From positions 370,013-434,012 of the forward strand of contig NW_019091439.1 in assembly GCF_001949145.1 (NCBI RefSeq): 64,000 bases of DNA, given 5' to 3'. Below, in pieces: positions 12,501 through 24,500 of the stretch (positions are counted from its first letter, which is position 1; every line of letters begins with the position of its first letter). Source of the stretch: Acanthaster planci (taxonomy: Eukaryota > Echinodermata > Asteroidea > Valvatida > Acanthasteridae). Made by a program: the position numbers and the translations under genes. The notes beneath the pieces were generated by a model, which did not search any database, was not told the origin of the DNA, and saw only the letters and a program-made list of their open reading frames with translations.

Positions 12501-15500
12501 CATCTTATTTGCTCTTCTGTAGTTGTTTTGTTCAAATTTAGCCTTTCTTTTTAACCAATTAAAAAACCCTGATCAATCTACTTGGCATTAATGCAACACT
12601 TTACTGAAGAATATAACTCGTTACATAAGCATGTTTAGGAACCCAAACATTTTTACGCAACATTTCAATATCCATTAAACCCACGTACATACATGTACAG
12701 TACATGTATGGCATTTTCAAAAACTGCGAGCACAAACACGAATACATACATGTACCTAGTCGTTTCTTAGTGCCTGCATTTTTTTCAAAAATTTTGGTAT
12801 GAGAAATAGTTTTTGCTTTCACTCAAAAAAAAAAGCTTTTGATATTGACAGGTACATGTGTCTTTCGTTCATTGTGCCATACACTGTACACAAAACTTGA
12901 TTTTGCCATGGCAGTGAGGAGTGATGCGTGTACGATACATGAATGGTACAAGCCCATTTGTAATGAGAGGCAGACATTCATTAACACCCTTACCCTCAGG
13001 CTTTCTGCCTTTTTATTCTAGTTATTTACTCTTTCCATAAGCTTGGAATCACGTTGCTTAAGAGGTCATACTAAACTTGTCCTTCAGACACAGTGTAATT
13101 GGAAAGGGTTCTTGGCTTTTTCATAGTGAATCAGTGGCTGTTATTTTCTGTATTCAGATTTGCATGAAAGGAGACTTTCGGGAGCCTCGCTCCTACTGTG
13201 ATGTGAAAACAAGAAGATTTTTCATATTTCTTTTGAGAAAGAAGGAATTTGTTTGTCTGTTCATTACTAGATTTCCTACTGTGTTTACAATCATAGAAGT
13301 AAAACATGTATTGAGAGCCCTAAAATCTAATTTCATTTGTTCAATGGAAAATGTAAGAAAGCAAACACTTCTTTCTTTGCTCAGCATGATTCACACAGTC
13401 TGACAGAACAAATGGACTCGCATGTATGTACATGTACATGTACATGTACTGTACCAGTCCATGCACCAGTACATGTATACATGTAAGTGTGCATTTCTTC
13501 AAGCATTGTAATGACGTTTGCATATGGAGTGTATCTGAACACTTTAGAGCAGTCAGTCTGTCTCGCTCCTTTTGGAGGCTCGATACTGTCATCAGCAAGA
13601 AGGTCCTTGTACGTGTAACCCTAGTCTCTTTGTCTTGGCCCCTCTCCCGGCCCGAGATTGTGTCTTGAGCCTTGTGCACAGTTGGCGTGATGTCTGTTGC
13701 TCACACTGCCGCCTCCCACAGACATTAATGTCACTGTGTCAGGTCCCATTGAGAAGTCAAATCTCTGATCGCCGCGGTGATGGTACCGGTACGTCGTTCT
13801 GGCCATCAGTGAAAATGGACACATTTGTTGTGTGAGGTTTGCAATCCGAGACCACATAATCAAGCATGAAACTAACAGTACATTGATGCTGTCGGTTCAC
13901 AAAGCAAAGTGAAGTATGAGTGACTCATTTTCGATCCTGTGTGTGTTCTTTTTTTTTTACAGTTGAAATTTAAAAAACAGTGTTTTACCATTTGAACCAG
14001 ATGAGCCCTTTTTGTTTTGGTTTGCAGTGTTGTATGTACATGTAGGCTTTCATGTTGTTAATAGTTGCTCAGTGCTTTATTGAGGTCATGAGAGCCCAAG
14101 TCTGCAAAAAAGTGATATCTTGTTGAAGAAGGTTTTTAACTCAAAGTTTTTCTGATGGTCTAAGATTGCACGCACGCAAAAAAACATTTCATGTCACAAC
14201 TTCCAGTCACCTTGAACATGAACTCTGTATACTAGTATGGAAAGGACTTAACAGATTTTGATACATTAAATTGCGCAGCATACGAAGTGACGTGTGTGCT
14301 CCATGGGAAATATTGAGAAAAAATATTGCTTAAGGCTTAAATGCTTAACATCTTTGGATTGATCTTGCCTCAAAATGCAACTGGAACTTAATAACCATAT
14401 TTTGTGTGATCATAGTTTACAGTGTATAGGTATTTTGATACGTATACTGTAACTCTGTTGTTAGAATGTACATTTCAAAAACAAGATGAATGAACCTGTA
14501 TGAGAGTATTTTCAGGTAGCATGCAATGTTGTGGTCACTCTCCAATGTAGGATTGCAAGGAACAAGGGTCATTTTATGATTTGATAAGCAATTGTTTAAT
14601 TTCTTCACTTCATTTAAAATATACGTGTACATGTAACTAAGCCATCAGTGAAATCAAAAGATGAGTAAAGTTGAAGTGCATATATTGGGATATTGGGACA
14701 TCATGTCGCCACATTACATGTGGTATTCACACATCCCATAACCTACCCTCTGGGTTGAAATTCATCCTCCTCGGTCTTTCCTTGGCCCCGCCTCCTCCAT
14801 CACCCTGTTGGCCATTATCGTCTTGGGTGACAGCCCTGTCTCAACATCACATTGGCTCGGCAGACCCAGACCCTGCATGATCAACACTCTGGACATCGCT
14901 CTTCGGGGGGCCGTAGAGACAAAAGGCACAGAGAGGCTTCAAGTCAACGTGTCAGGTTCTATTGGGAAGTCAAGCCCATGAACGCAGCGGTGATGACACG
15001 TTGCCAGGGGGGTTGACAGCTCTGATTTAAAGTGTAATTGCCCGCAATCTAGGGAGCGCTAGTGTCAATGCACAGACTGTTCCATGCACATGCATTTCAA
15101 CATATCGTCTTGTGTTAATGTTTTACCATTCTGTCATAAATTTACTCTTGGGATGAATGAGTCTGCCAGTGTGTTTGATTTGAGACAGAAATGAATGATA
15201 CACATTCAAGTACTCTTGACAATGAGAGGAGAGGTTGTTACAGTTCACTGCTAGTGTTCTGAGGAATGAAAGCAGATAGATACAATGCAGTGTAATGACA
15301 AATGAAAGGATTTCACCGAGATTTTAAATTTTACTTTGACGAAAATTTTGACATTCTTTCTTGTAGGAAAAATCAGTGATCCAAAAAACTCCTAGAAACT
15401 GATGGTGTTTAGTAACAGGATGATATTCTCATACATGTGTACGTGTACATACAGGTATCGGCAGTGGATTACCATTGTATGATCATTTTTGAAGGCTTGG

Positions 15501-18500
15501 TGCACACACCGATTCTGAAACAAAATTTAAAATTTAAAGTTTTAGATGACAAGTCTATAATATTACTCACGTACATGCATGTATGGTGCATGCACCTGTA
15601 TGTGTGAACTATCAGTGTCTGTCAATCTTGAGACAGCACAAAGCACGTTGAAGGGAGCCAGTTAAGTTACCGTCAAGTTCGAAGTGTTTCCCTGATGGTT
15701 TTTACATTTTCGCCATGTGTAGAGCTTTGTGGTTCACCACCTGTTCTTCATGTGTATCAGTGTGAAAACTATAACTGGATTAAGACCTAAAAGTTATTTC
15801 TGTTTTAAAATAGAAATACATGTAATGTCTATTTTAATGTCAAAACTGACAAATAAATTTAGTTCCATTTTTGTGTTTTTTTTACAGCAGAAGGGAGTAA
15901 CAACTTGATAAAAACGTGAAGTGCTCATCTGTTTTATGCAGTCTATAGACTGTATGGCTATTTACAAGTAGAAAGAAATATTTGGGGTGTTGAAACACTT
16001 GCAGGAATTGATAACCATGTGGGAAGCTTTGCTTACATAACTGGCCCCCTTTATGATGCTGTGTCACACAGAAGGACTAATACTTACATGTATACAGTTT
16101 TAAAAACATTTTTAAAGTATGTGCACTGATTTATTTTGTTATTTAATTACGTGAACATGTACGTACGTTATCACCCTTGAATACATACACTGTACATGGA
16201 CATTGTGTATATAATTTGAAAGATGTTATAACATGCTGCATAACGACAGCACCACAGTTTGTGAAGTACTCATACATACTGAAATACTAAATATGGATTG
16301 TTACCTACGGATCCAAAACTTAGTTTGAAATGAATGTATGTAATTACATGTACATTAATTACATGTACATTACATTGTTCTGAATTGAACATTTTGCAAA
16401 CTGTGTTGAGATTTACCATTGCAAGAGACATTTCACGTTACATGTACATGTAGTGTACTCATCATCATCAGCTGTTATCTATCGACTGCTGGACAAAAGC
16501 CTCAGTGTGCTGATGCCAATTTGCTCTGTCTCTAGCTGCTGTTTTCCAGTGAACAGTGCCCCAATATCTGTCCAGGTTATCTCGCCACCTCACTCGCTGT
16601 CTGCCTCTGTTCCTTTTGCCATCCATAGATCTTCATAATGTTATGATTGAGCTCCATCTGTTGTCTTTTGTCCTACTAAGGTGTCCTGCCCATCGCCACG
16701 TACTGAGTTTAATGATTTCCAAAATGTCATGAATTGTGGTTTGTTCTCTAACCCAGTCATTTGTTTTTTCTATCTTTATATGTAATGCCAAGTATATTCC
16801 TCTCTATGTCATGTTGTGCTGCAGCTATTTTCTTTTCCAGTTTGGTTTTCAGTGCCCATCTTTCTGCTCCAGTCATTGATGGAATTACGCTCTGTTCGAA
16901 CACCTTCCTTTTCAGTCATAATGGAATATCTCCTCTCGTGATGTTGCTTAGGGTTTGAATGTGGTCGATAGTTGAGTATGATCTTCTGAAACCTGCTTGT
17001 TCTCTCGATTGGTTGCCGTCCATTTTTTCCATTCCGTATATTTTTCATTCTGTCTGTCAAAATTCTAGTGAAAATTTGTAGATATTTGAAAGCAAACTAA
17101 TTGGTCTGTAGTTCTTGAGGTCTTTCTTATCAGTTTACTCATACTGTAATTTAAAAGGTAAGATTTAGTGGTCTAGCAAATTCAATTTAAAGTATGTTAC
17201 AAAAAACTTAAATGCCAAACAGCATTTGTCAGAGGTTGAGCAAAGCAGAACTTGTGGTATTTGACTTCATCATGATTCTTGCTTGTTATTCACCCACAGA
17301 AGTGGTAGCAGGTAAACTCCTGAAGCAAGGTGACGAAGTCCAGGCAGAGAAAGAACTCAAGGGCAAAATAGTCGGCATTTACTTCTCAGCTCACTGGGTA
17401 AGTCATTTTTGCCTTTACTTTTCTTTACAGCTGCCTAGTAGACTTCTCTTGTCCTCCTCAGCAGCATTCATGCCACCACACTTCCCCCCACAAAAAGCCT
17501 TCCCCATATCTGCTTTCACCATTGCCTCTACCATTGTCTCTCTCTTTACCATTGCCTGTCTGTAAGCACTTCCCCTCTGCCTGTTACTGTCTTCTATTAT
17601 TCACCCTCCTTTTCCCCTGCCCCCTCTTGTCCCAGCCCATGCAACACTACCATGTCCTCCTGCTAAACACTCCCTAGCACCCTCCCCTGCCACTGCCCTT
17701 TCCTTTCCACAACCCCTTTACCACACCCCATAAGGGGCTTTCACACTAGACAAATTCCCCGGGAATTTCACACAATCAATTACATCGCGTTCCCACTTGA
17801 ATTGGGAAAAGGTGGATCTTGATCCAGCATTTTGGTGTGATCATTGTCTTACCGCAACGAAACGGCAAGTTGCATTCCCACTTACGCTTGATCCACCTTT
17901 TCGCACGGAAATGTCGAGCCCGAAAGGTCACTGAGTTGGGTATTACACATGCACTAGCTTGCTGAGCGCATCCTCTGTGGCAGTGTTGCATGCTGGGATG
18001 GGTCAAATTGCATGCGTATGCTTGCGGTGGTTTGATGTTCCAAGCTTTCGACATGGAGGAAGAAATCCAAAGGTTTCTTAGATGCGGAGTTCTACTGACG
18101 TGACAACCTTGAATCAAATCGAATGTTCAGCCTAGTACTTTGTCTTTCAAACTTTGCTTCTGTTACACGCTGCAGGTCATATGCTAATACGGTATTAGTT
18201 TTTGATGGAAAGCAAGTAAAGTTACACGAATGAAAAAGTTCAGAAACGGACGAATACGCAATGATAATTGTGAAAGAGCTAGGCACACATCGAGGCATGC
18301 ATGTATCGCGCATGCGTGGTGACACATTTTATTAGCCCGTAGTTCAGCAGTGCTTTATTGTTCATGTTGTGCACGTTACAAATTTTCACATGAGCTACAT
18401 GCAAAAAAACATCAGACCGCAAAAGTTTCGCCCAACTCACGCACGGATGGATCCACCTTTTGCATTCCCATCTGATCGTGACCTGCCAATTGCAGGATCT

Positions 18501-21500
18501 GATCCACCAATTGAGGGATCTGTATCCTGCTCCAGAGGAGGATCAAGAAAGGTGGATCTGATCCTGATCAACCTTATAACGGTTAGCGTTCCCACTACAC
18601 ACAATTGCAGGATCTGATCCACCAATTGCCGGATCTGATCCACCAATTAGGGGATCTGATCCAGCAATATGGCAAATGGTGGATCAAGTGCGGACGCAGT
18701 GTTAGTTATGCATAGCAAATACAAAATAGATGATTAAAGAGTAAAAACACAGTAAATGCTGGAGTTTGGTTTGCAGTCCATCTACTGTGTATCTTTCAGT
18801 GGTGCAACACAGTGTTGGGAACCAATCTCATTCCTGTTGCATGTGACTTCTCCACAGCATGAACTTTCTAAGTTGCATGTGCACCCTACGTACATGTACC
18901 GATACGTACATGGACCGATACGTACATGGACCGATACGTACATGTACCGATACGTACATATACATGTACATGTACGTTTCGTGCGTGTGTTCACCGTGGT
19001 ACAGCGATCGCGTTGTGGGACTTTCATCCTGTTTCGACTTATTTTACCAATAACTGTTCTGGTAACTATTTGTTGAAGATCTCCAAAGATATTTTAATTC
19101 TTTGATTGGAAATCTCTGTCACAAATTGTATCCGGCCTCTGTGATGTAATTTTGAAAACGGATCACAGAATTGCCCAAACACATAGCAAAAAGCGATGCG
19201 ATGCAGGGGAGATCGCTTATTGTGTACTATTGCTCCTTCCCTGCTACAGCCATCACACACTCCACACCAGTTTTCCTTACTATTGGCCCATCCCATCCCT
19301 TACTAAGTGATGCCCCTCCCTTTTGGTGCAACCTTTCACTAATCACTACCCTTCCAAACCACTGCCCCACATTTTCCGCTTGCCTCTGTTTCCCACCTCA
19401 TCACTGCTTTACAAACTGTCCTTACAATTCCCTGGTCCTCACCTTGACCCCGTTACCACCAATCCTTCATCATACATCAATCCTTTGCATACAGGTACAT
19501 CATGCTTCTACAACTGTCCATCCATCCAGCTATCAAGGAGGTTAATTTATGTACATACCAGAATCTATTTTATGAATACACTGGTGTCAATATGCTAGAA
19601 GAAATGAATGTCCTGTGAAGGGAGTTCACATGTTGCTGCATGTATAAAAACAGCAACTGCAATATCTTAAACAATTTAGATGTGGCATTCCCTCAAGAAA
19701 CGAAATGCACTATTGGTTCATGTAATGGATTTCATTGACAAATAATCTGCATGGTCTGGGCACCATAAATTCAGTTTGGCACATATTATTTTGTCAAATA
19801 TTTACAAATTGCAAGTCGCTGATTGTAGATATTTCAGTTTGAAACATTTGTTATTTCCTCCAAATCGTTGATTGATACTCATCTCACATTTCAGTTTTCC
19901 CAGGACATCCGATCATGCCTTGCAAAGCATTAACTTAAACTGCTAGCTTGTTCAAATACACTCAAAGCTGTAACTTGATGAACAAGGGACTTCAAAACAC
20001 AGGATTGGATGGACTATTTGGAGTACAGTTACCGCCAGGCCCAACACACTCAGCCAAACAAGCATGACACTCACAGCTGTTGCTTGCTATGTTGCAGAGG
20101 CAGACCCAGTTGTTGATCCATCTCAAGAGATCAAATAGAATTTTGTACATGTACAAAGGTAGAAGTTTTAGTAATTGCAGGTGCTCTTTACAAAGCTGTA
20201 ATTAGTATACATGCACGTAATTTTCAGCTTGAGGTGAATTGGCCACACAGAATTAAACTAAAAGTTTACATGGAGGGAAAGCTGTTAATCTTACAGTGGT
20301 TTTACAAGGAGGAAGTTCTTAGGGGGAGGGGTTGGACACATTTTTTCAAGGGGGCAGTGGATGCAAATTAACTGTACACAGGCTGTGAATTTCAAATGGG
20401 GAGATGGGGTAATCTGAAAGCACAGACTTCATGGGGAAGGGAATTACCAGCTAGGACTGTGATCCCCTACCCTGTTGGTATGCCTCTGTAATGCACAAAT
20501 GTTTCCAGTGTCCTAACTATAAAAGTGGAATTACAGACTGAGAAAATAAAAGCGAACAATTCTTGAGCTCTGCAGCAGTCAGAAATGACCATTACCTACA
20601 AGTGGTAAATAAAAGGATTCCTGGAAATATGTATGAAATATGGCACAGGAAGCTCATCCTCTAACCGCAAGTCTGCCATCGGAAGCGCATCCTCTAACCG
20701 CAAGTTTGCCATGGGCAATTTGGCTGTACTGGTAACTGCGTGAGTCTTGCTGCTTTGTCTGATTGGACTCCCCACTGTGATAGCCAAGTGGCATGCAGGT
20801 GCTAACATTTACAGGGGGTAGTGCATTAGCCACTGAGCATTGTGGCGTGTGTGGTACTGGATTCCAGAAAGCAGAGGAACATGCAGACTTTCTTGAATTT
20901 ATTCAGTTTCCTTTTTAATATTGAACTAACGGCGGGGTCTTAATCAGTGATTTGTGCCATTTGAACTGAGCATGTACACAAAGCGGGAGCAAAGCAAGTA
21001 CTGTCACTATGCTTTGACTTTTGTCATTGGTGTTCTTGCAAATTCTCAGATATTTGCCTCCAAATATCTGAATGGCATTTGTAAGAAAGATTTTTTTTAT
21101 GTAGGGGATTTTTAGTATTTCATTTTGTCATCTCAGACCTCTATTACTGGTACATCCATTTTGCAAAGGCACATGTGCATGTACATTCAATTATGCAGTA
21201 TAAAAAAAATGAAAAAGGTGCATAAACTGGTTGAGAGGATCCCAGAGGAAGGAAATGAGAGGGTGAGTGCCTTAAAAGCTTCTTTACACCTTTTAAATCA
21301 ATGACAAAATCTCCCATGTGTATTTGAACATGCATCGTAGCTCGCCGTCCTAGAAGAGAAATACTTGAGATCGTTAAGGAATTCATGTAAATTTTGCCAG
21401 AGGTCAAAGTGAACATTGATAGTATTATCCTGTTGTTATACTGTGCTAGTTACCATACATGTATGTTCTCACTATGCAGTGTCCACCATGCAAAGCATTC

Positions 21501-24500
21501 ACTCGCGTCCTGACAGACATGTACAGAAGACTGCAGGCCAGCAAGACAGAATTTGAATTCATCTTCTGCAGTACTGACCGGACGAAAGATGCCTTTGAGT
21601 CCTATTATAGCAACATGCCATGGCTGGCCTTGCCATACAGTGACCCACGCTGCAGTGAGCTGTCTAAAATGTTTGCAATATCAGGTAGGTTCTGTCAGAG
21701 ACATAGTATGAAAAAAGGAATTGGTATTGTCCATGTGCATGCTAACTGAGGGCGCTGTACTTACAATGCACCCAGAGCTTTGTAAAGAGAGACTTTTAAC
21801 ACCTGCGGATAAGCCGCCAAGAAAGTGCACCCCTGTTGGCACGGCATACCAGTGTTCAACTTTGACCTGTCTTTTGCCATATTCCAATCAACCAGCAGAA
21901 CTCAGCCATGCACAACAGCCAACCATTTATGTTGCCACATGGCACCTCATGTCCCAAAGCTGTGTATACATGTATGGCTTTGCACTTTTACTGTAACTGA
22001 GTCACACACATTAAAACATTAGATTTGACGTCTGACAACGATATACCGGTACCTGGTCATGTACATGTATATTATATCCAAATCTTTACAGAGTTATAAA
22101 GGTATATCTACAGTACATAATATGCTGATGCAGTTCATTGTAAAGTCAATGTAATATCCCTGTACTGGTGAATCAATGCGTAAACACTGATAATTGACGT
22201 CAGAAGATGGACATGTCACCATGGCAACCAAAAATATATTATGTCATTCACAGACACTCCATTCCATTGTCCATGTTGATGTTCATTTCCTTGATACATG
22301 TATAAGAGAAGAATGGTATCTAGTTATTCCCATACAGGCTCGTGTACATGTACATGTGCCGTAACACTGTGAAACACTTCAGTCAGTGTTGGAGTTACAC
22401 TTTATAGATGCAGAAATTAAACGTATACACTAGTAACCTCCATAAAATGGGAAAAACTATTTGCACAACAGGTATTGTGGAAGTTTCCAATGAGAATGTT
22501 TTTTAGTCCCTCTCATGTTAAGTTATAGGATATGAATGTCAGCCTTTAAAGAATAGATACATGTACATTTTGAAGGTTTGTTACTTTGTACATGTACATT
22601 AGTTCCTTGCGAAAGCTTAGCCGTGTTTCCATTGGACTTTTTTGGTTAACTTACTGCGACTTTTCTGTAGAATTACAACATTAAATCCAATGGGAACAAA
22701 CGGTAAACTAATGTCTCTGTCAACTTACTGCGATCATGATGTAAAACTAACAGGCTGAAAGGGTTGCAGAAGATTTCCGTGTAGCCACCGTAAGTTAGCA
22801 GGGGCGCAAAAAAGTCCGATCGGAACAGTTTCCGTACAATGTAGATTGACCACAACCACACCAAACCTACAAACCAGACTACTGCTACACAAAGATCAAA
22901 AGCGGATATGCGAAAATGGTTGTATAAGTTCCTACAGTAATCTCTGTGCATACCGGTACTGTACAGCAGCATGTCATACACACACAGTGAATTGTGCCCG
23001 GGTAAAGCCATACACATTGTGTATGGGTACATCTTATTTGTGGCAGATTTGGCCAAATTTGTCTGATTCTGTCATTTTTTGCCAATTTTGTCTTGATTGG
23101 TACAGAGCAGGCAGTGTACATGTAATCAGCTGGTCTTAACACAATGAATAAACATTCTGTTATGGTTAAAAAAAGTCCATGTGGGAATGTGCGGTAGATT
23201 GACCTCAAGGAATGCTGTGGTAAGTCTCTGCGTGCCTACAGAAGGAAAAGTCCAATGAAAATACAGCTTTCAAAGTACATGTTCCTGAACATTTATGTGC
23301 CTGCGTGTGGACAGTACATATTTTAACAAGTTTAACAAGCATTTAAATGTTAAGTTTTAGTTGTGTTTTTTCAAAAACCACCAAAAACTGTTGAACATTT
23401 TCCACAAATCATCCTGGACTATAATTTTGTGTTTAGTAGTCACTGAATTGTATATGTACATGTAAATGTATGCAACTGCAAGTATCATCAACATTCCCGT
23501 CATGCTTGCATTGACTGCCAGGTCATTTTGAAATAAAGTGTGATTAGAATGGTACCGTAGTACAGATTTTGTTGCCATTGTTGTCACCCATGTTGCCTAT
23601 TCTAGGTATACCCAGTCTAGTACTGTTGGATGAGACAGGCAAAGTCATCACATTAGAAGGACGAGCCATGACTGCTCAGGATCCTGAAGGACTGGTAAGC
23701 TTGATTGGAGCAAGGGACATGCCTGGGTTGGGAGGGGGAGGTTGGGCTGGGGTTGGGATCTTTCCTAGGTTGCATCTCAGCTGAATTTGCTCTGTGGGAG
23801 AATAAGAGATGGCATACTGTTTCGTAGCAGTTATGGCCGTTTGGTGGGAACCCATGGCATATATGCACAGGTTCACATGCATTTGGGAAAGGATGCACGA
23901 AACACACTTGACCAATTTGTGTTAGAATGTGTGGCTCATGCAGTGCGCTAGGTGTCCCAGTGAGGCGGTGTTTCAACTTGGGATGGGTTGAGATGCATCC
24001 TAGGGAGAAATGTTGCATGTACCCTACACCTAGAATTTAGCTGCCACCTGCATCTTGGGCAGAGAGATTGCAGTAAATGGTCAACATGTGAACATGTAGC
24101 TAGCCAAAAAAATACTTTCTGTAGTCTCTATTTCAATACTTCTTGATGCATAATTCTGCAATAAATTGTCTTTGCTTATAATTTAAACAAAGGTAATATG
24201 GGGAAGTACAGTCCATGCTTTATGTATGTGTAATGATCGTCAAGGTCTTATGTTATATCAGTCTAGTCTCCTGAATTATGTGTACACTACTGGCCCCAGA
24301 TGGAACAAGAGTAGGCTGGCCATGAATCAGATGTAAATGGCGCCCATGTGCTGGAAATTGATGGAACTCAGAGCATAAGATTCCATACAGAGGCTACAAT
24401 GCATATGGAGCTCTTTGGTCACGAAACCAGAGACATGAAATGGGAGAAACAAGGGAGGAAGTATGAATAGATTGCTGACTCAGAAATGGATGCAATGCAT

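Larger units (their letters stand above)
7200..16440 (+). other. NXN intron 1 body, no coding signal
   Basis: Contains TACATGTA-rich DNA, the inverted-repeat cluster at 8741-9032, the 14-bp tandem repeat at 9841-9890 and a diverged duplicated segment (13736-13782 and 14949-14995). Open frames up to about 115 codons occur on both strands, but none shows a recognisable domain or consistent splice context. Confidence 0.7.
17398..21479 (+). other. NXN intron 2
   Basis: Holds a pyrimidine-rich stretch (about 17430-17740), the modular inverted-repeat region at 17787-18697, a 16-bp tandem repeat at 18888-18963 and a 33-bp duplication at 20649-20714. No coding signal was seen. Confidence 0.75.

Noticed and set aside
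13077-13863. Overlapping frames of 80-112 codons on both strands
   Set aside because: They overlap one another in several frames inside NXN intron 1 and none shows a family motif; the region is better explained by the diverged repeat noted separately.
16453-17060. Plus- and minus-strand frames of 60-83 codons
   Set aside because: They are pieces of the degraded LINE, not separate genes.
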